From Girardinichthys multiradiatus (Eukaryota > Chordata > Actinopteri > Cyprinodontiformes > Goodeidae): a stretch of DNA of 64,000 nt. The translations under genes were made by a program, and so were the position numbers. Of the stretch, positions 18,136 to 29,560 are shown piece after piece. The notes beneath the pieces were generated by a model. It was not told the DNA's origin, searched no databases, and saw only the letters and a program-made list of their open reading frames with translations. The stretch spans positions 40,186,675 to 40,250,674 of the forward strand of contig NC_061812.1 in the NCBI RefSeq assembly GCF_021462225.1. Reading direction: 5' to 3'. Each line of letters opens with the position of its first letter. Positions within the stretch are counted from its first letter, which is position 1.

Positions 18136-20860
18136 AGCTACATTATTTCTGTGGCTCAGTTTTATATTTGCATCTGGAAAACATATGTGGCATGAGTGCT
18201 GAAATATGAGACCCTGTGAATACCACACATATGCATCACTGCTGCTGAATTTATGCAGCAACTATTTATTCTTGCAGCAATGTCCCATTAATATTTCTTA
18301 AGATCATGCTATGGTAACTGGACATTGTCTGCACTGATGACATCTTCCTAAACCTCAGCATGCTGAACACCTGGAGTGGCTCCAGCTGAGAGCTTTGACC
18401 TATTTTCTGAATAATTTGTCAAATAACTTTGTGAATACTTTGGGTTACTAATAGACTGTATGGAATCCTGAACTTGCATCCCCAGATGGTCAGGCAATCA
18501 GTAATACAAAGATGGCCTACTGACATCACTGCGAAAGTAACAGGCTTGGTACTTATGCGACAGCATGAAGTACGTGTTATTACCTTTATTCCATTAAACA
18601 GCTTGAAAAAATTGTCATATCTTCATATTCAGGTGCTTAATGTTTCCCAAAAATGTGCTTCATTTCTTCAGGTTTAGACCCACAAAAAGTAATTTTTCAG
18701 ACACTCCGACATATGCGGCAAGATAAGAAACAGTGTGACAGCTGCTTAGAATGGCCATAGAAAGTAGGGTTGAGGTTTTGAACTTTCAAAATAAAAATGA
18801 AAGTAATTTATTCTAAGAGCAATTTCAAATTTTTTCTAGCTGCAAGAAGGAATCGAGGTTGATGGATGATTTGACATCACCAAAAAACAGGTCCATGAAT
18901 TTTATGGTGAATTTTGGTAATTTCATTGTAACCATGTGATCACCTCATAGAAGGTTTTATAGAATATAAACGACCTGTTGCATGTTGCCCTCCCTTAGAA
19001 GGAGTCCCTTTTTATTAGAAAATTTGAAACAATGTAAATGTTGAAAGGATGCTATAGAATATGAGGAACATTAGTAGTGGCTTGTTGGAAATGTGTGCTT
19101 AATTATGAGTTTATATCTAACAAGCATACTCAGTTAAATGTGTATTGACTGAATAAATGTTATTAATCTGACTACAACAATCTCTTGTAGTTTTTGTATT
19201 CTTTTAGTGATCAGACTGGTCTGTGATATGCATAATGGCCAATAATTTGTGCTTATTTCTGTCCCATCTAACCAATTCACTATACTAAAAAAAAACAACT
19301 CATTTTTGCACCCAAAGGTTCAACGTTGTTGACATCTTTAGGGACAAAAAAGAGAAAATTGCAGTGCTTTCTAAACAATAGTTTTACTTGCAGACACTCT
19401 GTGGTCTTTTTCCCTTTTCCATGTATTAAGGCACCCTAGTTCATCCCAACAGAACCTAGCTTCGCACATGTTAAATTATTCATCTCTCTGTCAAGAATTC
19501 AGCCATCCTAGCAGTTGCCAGTATCCTCAACACATTGGCAAGCAGTCTCATATTTGGCATATGGTGCAGAGCAGGGCTGCTCATCCCTCCCTCCTCACTT
19601 GGCCTCCTAGTACTTACGAGGAGAATGCTAACAACAGCCAGCAAGCACGTGTACATCCATCAATACACGTAAAAAACCCTCTCAACCCTTCACTGAGTCG
19701 CTGGGCATCTGCCCACAACCTCTTTGCAACAGGTTTTAAGGTATTTAGCAAGCTTTGCTGTACATAAAAAAACTGGGACGAACAGGTACAGACAACTCTA
19801 AGTGGAAATACAGAAAATCTTAGAATATATTCTATAACTTGCCTAGTTCCACTAGCATTGTTTGAAAATATTTGTTAAATGATAGAACCATATTCTGGCA
19901 AGTTTTGTTTGAGTGACCTGTAGGAGACAATGATTGGTTGAAAACAACACCTAAATTGCTTAAATAATGTCCTTTTTCCATTAGTACCTATTTTACTTGG
20001 ATCAGGTGGGGTCTACACTGTTTGGTTCATTTTCATTACAATTGAGTACCATCTCAATGTGGGCAGGATCGTCAATAGTACAGTCTAAAAACGTAACGTG
20101 AAGGGATTTGTATGTGACACAAACACAACAGCCTTGAATGCTGCTCTGTCTATTGTTGTCGTATGAGAGAGGGAAACCATGGAGTGGTATCTGAAGGGTT
20201 TAAGCAAGAGGACATGTGAGGGTAAGCTAACGCTACCTAATGGTAGCTTGTTATAGTGGTCATATATACAAGCTAGCATTACACAATAAGCCCAGCATAC
20301 AGTTGAAGATATCTTACTTCATAAAATATGATGTTACAAGTGACACCTCCCACCAATAAGTGACGGACACTCTTGATGTTGCATTTTCAGCACGACTCGG
20401 TTCGCTTTGAACCGCAAGCAAGCAGATACTACAAATAATAACGGTTATGTGGAACCATTACTAGTTAAACTATTTATATCGGAAAACCCTAAAATCGAGT
20501 AGAGCTGTACAAAACTACACGGAGTAAGGACTAACTGAAAAGGGGCATAAGTTTAACTTGAAAGCCGAGTTCAAAAGTCCTATATGTTACCTGATCAGAA
20601 GAACCATACTCTTAAAGAAAAAATATCGATCAGACTTTTCAGTCTTCAGATGAAGAGAGGTATTTTAACCAATATTTAACTTCGTTTCCCACAAGTAATT
20701 CAGACAGTTTGGAAAAAGTCAGAACATTTGAGGAAGCAGTACAGCCTAATGTCATCTGCATAAAAGTGATAGGAGATATTATGAAATTTATTAATGACCT
20801 CTCCAGGTGGGTAAATATATACCCAAAAAAGAGACTTAGGCTTCCCCACTTATTAGATCA
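18136..20860. other. No recognised feature
   Basis: About 2.7 kb of AT-rich non-coding DNA. No repeat family, RNA gene or credible ORF was recognised. Confidence 0.4.
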
Positions 20861-20861
20861 G

Positions 20862-22217
20862 CAGAATAGACTTTAGACTTCTATTGTCATTTAACTGCAC
20901 ATTCACAATGTACATTTGAGCAAGATTATGCTGCTAGGCTCCCAATAAAAATCAGAAGAAAAAAAAAATAAAATAAAAGCAAGTCAGCATAAATATAAGC
21001 ATACAACAGGACTGTGGCAAATAAATAAATATATTAGAAAGTTATGAACAGATATAAAAGTATACATGTAGGGCAATATAAATAGTGCAAATTTATGTTG
21101 AAGCTGGATGAATTGTGAGAAGTCACAGTGACCATGTACAGTGACTATTGTTTGTATGAGAAGGGGGATTATTGAGACTTTATCAGTCTTATGATGTGGG
21201 GGATGAAACTATTGCGGAATCTGGTTGTTCTGCATTTGAAGCTGCTATACCTTTTGCCCGAGGGCAGCAGGGAGAACATTCCATGGTGGGGGTGGGAAGA
21301 GTCTTTCATAATTGTTTGAGCCCTGTGGAGGTGTGGAGGGACCAGGTAAAGGTGTCTGTGATCTGCACCCCCAATAATTTGATGCTGCTGATGAGGAGGG
21401 GGTTGTGACTTGGTTGATTTTTCCTGAAGTCAATAACAATCTCTTTTGTCTTGTTGACATTCAGGATTAAATTGTTTGTTTCACACCAGTCCACCAGGTG
21501 TTTCACCACCTCTCTGTAGGTTTGTTGTTGTCCCTGACAAGACCCACCACTGTCGTGTCATCCGTATACTTGATGATATGATTCGCTTTGAATCTGACAC
21601 AGCAGTCCTGGCTCATTAGGGCGAAGAGCAGTGGGCTTAGTACGCATCCCTGGGGAGAGCCAGTGCTGAGGGAGATGACACTGGAGGTGTTTTTGCCAAC
21701 CCGTACAGGCTGTGTCCTCTGTGAGAAAATCCAGAAGCCAGTTGCACAGGGGGTGTTGAGTCCAAAGGCAGCCAGTTTGCTCACAAAGTTCTGGGGGGGG
21801 GGGGGGGGGGAGGGTTGTAGATGATTTGGTTCTTTACCAGCCTCTCAGAGCACTTCATCATGATGGGAGTTCGTGCAACAGGGCGAGAATCATTGAGTGA
21901 TGAGATTATGACTTTTTTGGGCACTGGTATGATGGTGGCAGTCTTGAAACAAGGTGGGACAATGGCATAGGTCAGCGAGGTGTTAAATATGTCCGTTAGG
22001 ATGTGGGCCAGCTGGTCTGCACACTCCTTGAGCACTCGGCCTGGGATGTTATTAGGGCCTGCTGCTTTTCGTGCATTAAGTCTTCTCAAAATTCTTCTGA
22101 CATTAGCTGTCTCAAGTCTGAGTGCCTGTTCATCTGGGTGAGGAGTGGCTTTCCTCACAGGAGTGTTGTTGAGGGCATCAAATCGACCAAAGTAAGTATT
22201 GAGTGTGTTAAGAAAGT
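20862..22217 (-). pseudogene. 5'-truncated LINE (Rex1/CR1 group) with RT remnant
   Basis: The minus strand runs from a 5' break at 22217 to a tail near 20862 (complement of GACTTCTATTGTCATTT). In order it encodes FNRF-type linker text, KAAGPNNIPGRVLKECADQL (RT fingers), a VPKK..LNDSRPVA block, GSPQGCVLSPLLFAL (RT motif 4) and YTDDTTVVGLV (catalytic box, Ala replaced by Thr relative to FADD), then LGVQITDTFTW. An 18-base poly-G run (plus-strand 21793-21810) interrupts the RT, and several frameshifts follow. The upstream endonuclease is absent. Confidence 0.85.
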
Positions 22218-22279
22218 CTATGTTGACCTTACTTTCTTAACACACTCAATAATTACTTTGGTTGGTTTGATGTCCTCAA
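22169..22279. repeat. Snap-back inverted duplication at the LINE 5' end
   Basis: Left arm 22169-22217 and right arm 22231-22279 are reverse complements over about 49 bp with a few mismatches (the central AGTATTGAGTGTGTTAAG part is nearly perfect) and a 13-base spacer. The left arm is LINE coding sequence in frame with the RT; the right arm repeats it inverted. Confidence 0.9.
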
Positions 22280-23844
22280 TCTGACATGATGTGGTTTAAA
22301 TCAAAGGACTGACCAATGTTAGGCTTGAGTGATTGACTCATCTTTGTGGTAGACCCTAATGATTTGGGAAAACATACTATTGTGATATTATAAATGCTTG
22401 TAGGATTCTTGCACTAAAAAAAACAGTGGATCAATAAATTCCCAGATAAACCTTTTTATTGCAGGACTACAGCAAATGTGTGATCCGTTACAGTGACAAT
22501 CACACTTAACTGTGTTATTCTTGCCCTTCAGTAAATTAATTCCAATTCTTAGCCAATACGCTGTGTCACTGTCTAGATCAAATTCATCTAGTTTCCTCCT
22601 TCAAAAAATCCGACTTTTTTTTTTTTTTTTAAAGAGACTGCTCCAGTGAAAGGCATTAGTCAAAGCAAGTGATAAATCAGAATCTTACATTTAACAACCT
22701 TATTCAAATGGTTATAATCAGTCATGCTATTAGAGAATTTTAGAAAATATTTTTCACAAATAAAGAAAACTCAAGTAATTTTGCATTCTGTGCTCATTCA
22801 GAAACATGCCGAGAAAAGGTCAGCTTTCCTACCCAAAGTATATACATCTGCTAGGTGCACCTGTTCAATTGGTTGTTAAGAGCAAATCTACCATTCACAT
22901 GCCAGCAACCCAATGCAGCTCCTAGCAAGGAGTACCTAATTAAGTGACCTGTGAGTGTACATGGACTAAGTACACCAATAAATATTAAAAATGACACCTG
23001 TCATGTGAACACGTTTGAAATGATATGAGAACGTCTGTTTGCGTGCAGTTGTGTCCTTATGCTAAATCTTCTAGTTGCCCCCATGATGACTAACCGGAGA
23101 GCAGTTTCAGCTAATAAATAATACATTTAACACTCTAATCAAATTGAACAAATTAGTATGTCTAGAAAACTATTAATCAAAGAGCAAACGTGTATTTACA
23201 AATATAACACCCGCACAAACAATCATTATTCATAAAGTGAATATTGGGTTAGTGGGCTTTTTTCCAGGTGAAATGCTGCCATAATTGGAGTGGGACTACT
23301 GGAGTGAGGGCTTCTGTGTGTTGCCTTCACCAACACTTCTCCCCATGCACCCAAGTTCCCCCAAACACGACAAGAGCAGGCAGCGACGGCTCATTACTGC
23401 CTAATGAGTTGTCTGATTAGTACTGAATATAAAAGCCTTATTGTCAAGCATTGTATGCTGAATGGAAGGCGCAGGGACATACAGCATTAACGTTTTACAT
23501 CAGAAGAGCTCTTGCGGAAGTAATAATTGTACATTCACATTTATGTATAGCCTCTGTTCAAAGATATTATGTTGTAGACTAACTGCTATGTATAATTATA
23601 CTGCATTCAATGCTTGGAAAAGCCAAGTCAACCTTTCAGACTTTTACCTGCAGATACGGGTGCCCGCTTAATGACCAACAGCTTCTCACCAGACAGGTGA
23701 CTGAGAGGGCTCATCTTTGCTAGTGCTCATCTGCAATTCTTTTTCAGCATTTGTTCAAGAAATAATAAGGAAAGTGCCGTTAATAAACCAGCGTGGATTT
23801 GACAAAAGGTCTGCGCTGAGATGCATTTTGATACGTGTGTGACC
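22280..23844. other. No gene recognised
   Basis: Contains a poly-T run near 22616-22630. The part 23270-23460 is less AT-rich and rich in homeodomain-type TAAT/ATTAG sites; see findings. Nothing codes convincingly. Confidence 0.4.
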
Positions 23845-23985
23845 TCAGAGGTTTGTAAGAGAACATTAGTGAGGAAACAGAACCATGAAGACCAAGGAAG
23901 ACATTAGACAACTTAGGAATGACGTTGTGGAGACGTTTAAAGTAGAGCTACTTGTAGAATATAAAACAAGACCTGAGTTTTGGGC
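23845..23985 (+). mobile_element. Tc1-like N-terminal scrap
   Basis: The run AGAGAACATTAGTGAGGAAA then CCATGAAGACCAAGGAAGAC matches the 5'-UTR and first codons of CAGTGCCTTG-type fish Tc1 elements. Frames decay after about 40 codons. Confidence 0.6.
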
Positions 23986-25030
23986 ACTACAGTGTAATTA
24001 GTTAAATATATCTTTCCATCATCACCAACCACTTTATTGCACTTAGGGTTTTAGAAGTTAATACTGCTAATGAGCTACCCATAGCATGCTTCAAATTGCC
24101 ATGTTGCCTACCCTTCATTGGACTTTAAGAGTATGTTGGAGTAATCTGCTTCAAATATTTGTTATATTTTGTGTACTACATGCCTAAATACAGGGGTACT
24201 GACAGCAATGCACGTCATGTCAACAGCTGGCTCAAAGTTTCCAGTTAACCAAACTAATAATTGGACAATGGTTGGCGAGTTAAGCACTTTATGGAAGCCC
24301 ATGCAGGCACTGTTTGAAAATGAAAAATCTTCAACTCCCCAGTGGCTTCAAGTTGAGATTCAAACCACCCTGCTGTGAAACAACAACAAGCAACAGAGGA
24401 CTCTGCTGAAAAACACAATTAATAAAAAAAAGATTTTTGTACCACTACTACTGTAAAGATGGCAAATACCTTGAGTCAAGTTGGGAATAAGAAGTGCAAT
24501 TGTTGAATCTGTATGAGGTGTGAGCAGCAGCTACATAAACAAACTTTCTTTGAAATAAGTCATGACTCCCCTTTGGCCACATGTTGAGAGCATATTCCAC
24601 AGTAACATATTAAGAGAGTGTTTGTTGACCTCTGGTGTTTGTGATTTAAAGAGGAAAATGCTTTCAGAGCTTGGGCAACCACATTTATTTCTCCCTCATG
24701 ATATTTGGCATGCTGGCAATATGTGAGCATATTCGGCTGCGGGATGTGGAGTGATTTATGATGGGAGCTGGTGCACAGGGAGATACAGAACGTTTTCCCC
24801 TCTTGACTGCCATGATGACAATAGGAGGGTTTAGCTACTGTGGAAGCACAATTTCTCAGCTCTGACCACTCAGCCTCAGTTTAGAATCAAAAGTTCAACA
24901 CAGTTTACTTATCTGCTGTCAAGTAACACATTCAGCAGTTGATTCGGACTTTAAAAGAACTTCAAAAAACATTATATGAAAATTAATGTAGTTGAAAGAG
25001 ACGGTTTCTTCTGAAATGCATGTTTTATAG
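23986..25030. other. No recognised feature
   Basis: AT-rich non-coding DNA between a Tc1 scrap and a LINE tail. The 69-codon frame at 24169-24378 has no domain. Confidence 0.4.
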
Positions 25031-25283
25031 AGCCATTCAATTCAATTCAATTCAATTCAAAAATACTTTATTAATCCCAAAGGGAAATTAAATGTTGTTA
25101 TAGCTCATATTATGAAGGTTTCCTCAAAGAGCCGTTGTAGATGCTGATGGCTGTGGGCAGGAAGGATCTCCTGTAGCGCTCCGTCTTACAGCAGATCTGA
25201 AGAAGCCTCTGACTGAAGACACTCTGTTGTTGTAGGACAGTCTCATGAAGAGAATGCTCAGGGTTCTCCATAATGTTCTTCAT

Positions 25284-26568
25284 TTAATGAAGAATCCGTC
25301 TTTCCACAATGATCTCCAGAGGTTCCAGAGGAGTCCCCAGAACAGAGCCAGCCTTTTTTATCAGCTTTTTGAGCTTTTTTAAGTCCCTGGCTCTGATGCT
25401 GCTTCCCCAGCAGATGATGGTAGAAGAGATCACACTTTTCACAACAGACTTATAGAAGATATGCAGCATCTTGCTGCAAACACCAAAGGACCTAAGCTTC
25501 CTCAAGACGTACAGTCTGCTCTGTCCCTTCTTGTAGATGGCTTCACAGTTGCATCTCCACTCTAGTCTGTTGTCCAGGTGAACACCAAGGTATTTATACT
25601 CCTGCGCCACCTCCACTTCTTCTCCCATGATAGAAATAGTTTTTGACTTATTCCTGTTTCACTTAAAATCTACAATAATCTCCTTTGTTTTAGTCACGTT
25701 CAAAATAAGATGATTGTTTCCACACCATGCCACAAAGCGGTCCACCACCTTCCTGTACTCAGCTTCTTGTCCATCTCTGATCCACCCCACGACTGCAGAA
25801 TCATCCGGGTATTTCTGCAGATGACAGGAGTCTGTCTTGTACTGGAAGTCTGAGGTGTACAGAGTGAAAAGGAATGGTGAGAGTACAGTCCCCTGTGGTG
25901 CTCCTGTGCTGCTGACTACCTGGTTAGACTCACAACCCTTCAGTCTCACAAACTGTGGTCTGTTTGTCGGGTAGTCTTTGATCCAGGAGATTGTTGAGGC
26001 CTCCACCTGAGTCTTTTGGAGTTTCTGACAAAGCAAATCAGGTTGGATTGTATTAAATGCACTGGATAAATCAAAGAACATGATCCTCACAGTGCTACTG
26101 GCTTTGTCCAGATGACAGTGGGTTTGTTGAAGCAGGTGTATGATGGCATCTTCAACTCCAACTCCACAGCAATAAGCAAACTGAAGGGGGTCCTGATGGT
26201 TTACTGTTTGCTTACTCAGGTGGGCAAACAGGAGTCTCTAGGACCTTCATGATGTGAGATGTCAGGGCAACAGGTCTATAGTCATTGAGGACTGATGGGT
26301 GAGTTTTCTTTGGTACCGGAACAAGACAGGAGGTCTTCCACAACACCGGAACCTTCTTCTGGGCCAGGCTAAGGTTGAAGAGGTGCTGCAGAATCCCACA
26401 GAGCTGCTCTGCACAGGCCTTCAGGACTCTAGGGCTGACATGATCTGGACCTGCAGCCTTATTCCTATTCAGTCTCTCCAGTTGTCTCTTGACCTGACTT
26501 CTTGAGACACACAGGTGGAAGTGGGAAGCAAAGGAAGCATCAGCATCTTCTGATATGGTTGAAGGCAA
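25284..26568 (-). pseudogene. LINE ORF2 reverse transcriptase part, lightly broken
   Basis: RT motifs in order: NKAAGPDHVSPRVLKACAEQ, VPKK..LNDYRPVALTSHIMKVLE, DLSSAFNTIQP, STGAPQGTVLSPFLFTLYTS, then KYPDDSAVVGW where fish relatives have (Y/F)ADD, so Ala is replaced by Pro beside the two catalytic Asp. The C-terminus has YLGVHLDNRLEW and ICWGSSIRARDLKKL. Lesions: a frameshift near 26235 and one nonsense TGA at 25659-25661, after which the same frame continues to 25284. With the frameshift near 26660 these are the only obvious breaks in the protein. Confidence 0.85.
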
Positions 26569-26650
26569 ACATGTAGAAGTAGAAGGGTCTAGGGCTGAGG
26601 TGGAAGATAAAAAATGTGAGGTGTTACTGGACAGCTGTGGGTCCTGTGGG

Positions 26651-28072
26651 TCAAAGGAAGATGGAATGTCTGTTAGGGCTGTGAGCAGGAGAGGAGGATG
26701 CGAAGCTTGTTTCTGAACTGAACCTATTGAAGAATGTGTTCAGTTCATTGGCTCTGTCCAGACCTCCATCGGTCTGATCATCCTTCTGCTTGAAGCCTGT
26801 GATTTTCTTCATCCCTGTCCACACATCTCTGATATTGTTTTGCCAGAGCTTGCTCTCCAGCTTCTTCTTGTACACCTCCTTGCTGTCTCTTATCTTGACT
26901 TTAAGTTGCTTCTGTATAATCCTCAATAATTCTCTGTCTCCCTCTCTGAAAGCTCTTTTTTTCTTGTTAAGCAGGTCCTTCAGGTCACTGGTGATCCAAG
27001 GTTTGTTATTGGGGAAGCATCTCACGGTTCTGGTGGGGATGATGTTATCCACACAGAAGTTTATATAGTCGGTTACACACTCAGTCATGGCATTGATGTC
27101 CTCTCCATGTGGCTGGCACAGTGCGTCCCAGTCTGTAGCCTCAAAGCAACCTTGCAGAGCTTCTTTAGCTTCTTGTGACCATTTTCTCAAAGTCCTCTTT
27201 ATTACAGGTTGCCTCTGAGCAAGGGGCTTATATTTCGAGCAGAGAAAAACAAGATTGTGATCTGATTTGCCTAGAGGAGGTCTTGCTGTAGAGATGTATG
27301 AATCCTTGACATTTGCATAAAACAAATCCAATGTTTTGTTTTCTCTGGTAGAGCAGCTGACAAATTGTTGAAACGTTGGAAGTGTAGCAGAGAGTGAAGC
27401 ATGGTTAAAATCACCAGAAATTGCCACAAAAGCATTGGGGTTTTGTGTCTGTAGCTTAGCAACAACTGAGCTGATGGCATCACATGCAGTGTCAGCAACA
27501 GCGGAAGGTGGAACGTAAACTGTTGCCAAAATAACACTGGTGAACTCTATGGGTAAATAATATGGACAAAAACTTACTGCCAACAGTTCAATATCTGGAC
27601 TGCAGAGATGACACTTCACAGTAACATGTCCTGGATTACACCATCTGTTGTTCACAAGTACTGCCAGTCCACCTCCTTTACATTTGCCGCTCCTCTTTAA
27701 ATCTCTGTCTGCTCGTATGGTTAAAAAGCCCGGCAGAGAGACGCTGGAGTCGGGGATATGATCCTGCAGCCATGTCTCAGTAAAACACATGATACTGCAT
27801 GCCCGGTACTCTGGCTGGGTCTTTTGCAGGGCTTGGAGTTCATCCAACTTGTTTCCCAACGATCTCACATTGCCCATCAAAATCGACGGAAGAGATGGTT
27901 TGAACTTCCTCCTTCTCTCTCTTCTCTTAGCTCCTGCTCTGCATCCACGGCGTCTCCTTTTCAACTCATCAGGGATTTGGGGTTGTAGCTGAAGTATTAT
28001 TTGAGCATTTGAGATATTAATCAGCTGCTCCCGGTTGTAAGAAACAACTCCATTGCCATGGCAATGCATCAT
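26651..28072 (-). CDS. LINE ORF2 N-terminal part: AP-type endonuclease
   Basis: An open frame of 473 codons starting at the first of two tandem ATGs. A basic stretch lies at residues 39-58 (KRRRRG..KRRERRRK). Endonuclease motifs follow: GNVRSL (67-72), FTETWL (97-102, catalytic Glu), GDFNHA (220-225, Asp/Asn pair), LDLFYANV (248-255) and SDHNLV (270-275, catalytic Asp-His). Residues about 290-440 form the linker before the RT. This domain nicks target DNA for target-primed reverse transcription. The frame ends at a frameshift near 26660, after LNTFFNRF, so the native protein would have continued into the RT. Confidence 0.85.
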   Translation of the reverse strand: MMHCHGNGVVSYNREQLINISNAQIILQLQPQIPDELKRRRRGCRAGAKRRERRRKFKPSLPSILMGNVRSLGNKLDELQALQKTQPEYRACSIMCFTETWLQDHIPDSSVSLPGFLTIRADRDLKRSGKCKGGGLAVLVNNRWCNPGHVTVKCHLCSPDIELLAVSFCPYYLPIEFTSVILATVYVPPSAVADTACDAISSVVAKLQTQNPNAFVAISGDFNHASLSATLPTFQQFVSCSTRENKTLDLFYANVKDSYISTARPPLGKSDHNLVFLCSKYKPLAQRQPVIKRTLRKWSQEAKEALQGCFEATDWDALCQPHGEDINAMTECVTDYINFCVDNIIPTRTVRCFPNNKPWITSDLKDLLNKKKRAFREGDRELLRIIQKQLKVKIRDSKEVYKKKLESKLWQNNIRDVWTGMKKITGFKQKDDQTDGGLDRANELNTFFNRFSSETSFASSSPAHSPNRHSIFL

Positions 28073-28260
28073 AACAAATGTCCAAAAATAGAAAGTATTA
28101 AGAAAACTCCTCCAAGATGCACATCATCCGACACTGGAGTGGACAGTCATCCAAAAAAAAAATAAACTGTATCCACCACAAGAGGAATAGTTCCCAAAAA
28201 GGAATAAATCAGAATCAAAAGTAACAGAGCTACTCCAACCTGCTGCCACCTTGAGCGGTG

Positions 28261-29100
28261 CAATTCTAGAATTGTAAGTGAATTGGGCAAGTGAATGTAG
28301 AGAAGACTGCAAAAATGTTATTGATGGAAAAAAATGGGTTGTGTTTGTCAATAGGTCCAATTCTCTCTCTCATAAATTGCTTTTTTTCATTCTTCCATCG
28401 CTGATGCATGAACAAAACTGGACTATTATCCTCAGACTCAGAATTGGATCACATGGCTCGTCTCTCTGTGTACATTTTAAATCAGAGGTAATGAGTAACT
28501 TTGGTGGACTGCTGCTTCATACCCCCCAAACGGTCGATACACTGTAGGCCTAATCATCAAGGGCTTCTATTCTTCAGAGTAAAGGATTGTGTATGTGCTC
28601 TATGCTCAAAGCAGCAGCCACTCTGGGGATGTATTGATGAAAACCTGAGCACAGAACTTTGTGATTTATGGTGCATTGACTTACTGCTGTAGTTACAGAC
28701 AACTGCAAAGTCTGGCCGAGATTTCAACCCAGGAGAGGACGAAGAACATATTCACACATCACGGACAACTAGTGTGTCTATAAATCAACTTCAAAAGTCA
28801 TACCTCGAGATTAGGAAGTTAGGGTGATTTTTTTTCTCTAGAGATGCCAACTGTCAATACTCACTGCGAGTCTCTGTTGGATGTGAGTAATGCAGGAGTA
28901 GGGGTAAAAACATTTACAGTACTGAAGGTCAACTATCTGTGGCACATTGAATCCTAATGTAGAAGCAAGGCTTTTCTTGACCTGTGCTGCTGCTGGAGAA
29001 TAGAAAAACACACAATATAAAAAACAATTCCTTTTACATCTTTTATTCCTTACACATTGGTGGTGTATATCAGACTATGTTGACTGCATGAATATTTATG
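28261..29100. other. No recognised feature
   Basis: Non-coding DNA flanking the LINE 5' end. No repeat or credible ORF. Confidence 0.4.
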
Positions 29101-29560
29101 TAGTGCCTTGCAAAATATTCAAACTCCTTAAACTGTTTCACCAATTATATTTTATTAGGATTTTATGTGAAAGACCAATACAAAGTTCTCCATATTTCTG
29201 AAGTGAAAGGAATATCATACATCATTTTTGATTTCTTTCTTACAATCACAAATCTCCACATCAAGGGACTGAGATGTTTCGCCAACTCTGTTTTTACAAA
29301 ATAGATTCATCTTAGGCTTAGGCTCAGGCTTATCAAGGATCCTTTTTTGAATCTAGGTCTGAACTTTGACTGGGCCATTCTAACAAATGAATTTGCTTCG
29401 ATCTAAATAATCCCATTTTATCCCTGGCCGCTAGATTAGGGTTTTTGATGGTGAAACTGTGCCTCAGTGTTGAATCTTCGGCACCCTATAACATGTTTTT
29501 TTTAAGACTGGCCTGCCATTCTCCATGGTACTGGTGATGGATGATGGTGGTCTCTATTAC
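29101..29560 (-). mobile_element. Tc1-like fragment (CAGTGCCTTG family)
   Basis: Begins TAGTGCCTTGCAAAATATTC, close to the family terminus, followed by terminal-repeat text (TTTATGTGAAAGACCAATAC) and minus-strand transposase scraps (complement of CTGAACTTTGACTGGGCCAT, i.e. the EWPSQSPDLN-type region). Frames are destroyed. Confidence 0.7.

Larger units (their letters stand above)
25034..28260 (-). mobile_element. Near-full-length LINE (Rex1/CR1 group)
   Basis: A 3.2-kb minus-strand non-LTR retrotransposon. Its 3' end is the (ATTCA)n array at 25036-25060 preceded, in element sense, by TTTGGGATTAATAAAGTATT, a common fish LINE tail. Its 5' part is a UTR running from about 28260 to the ATG at 28072. 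It encodes an intact endonuclease ORF and a reverse transcriptase broken by few lesions. It is the best-preserved retrotransposon in the window and therefore relatively young. Rex1/Babar versus another CR1-group clade is inferred. Confidence 0.88.
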
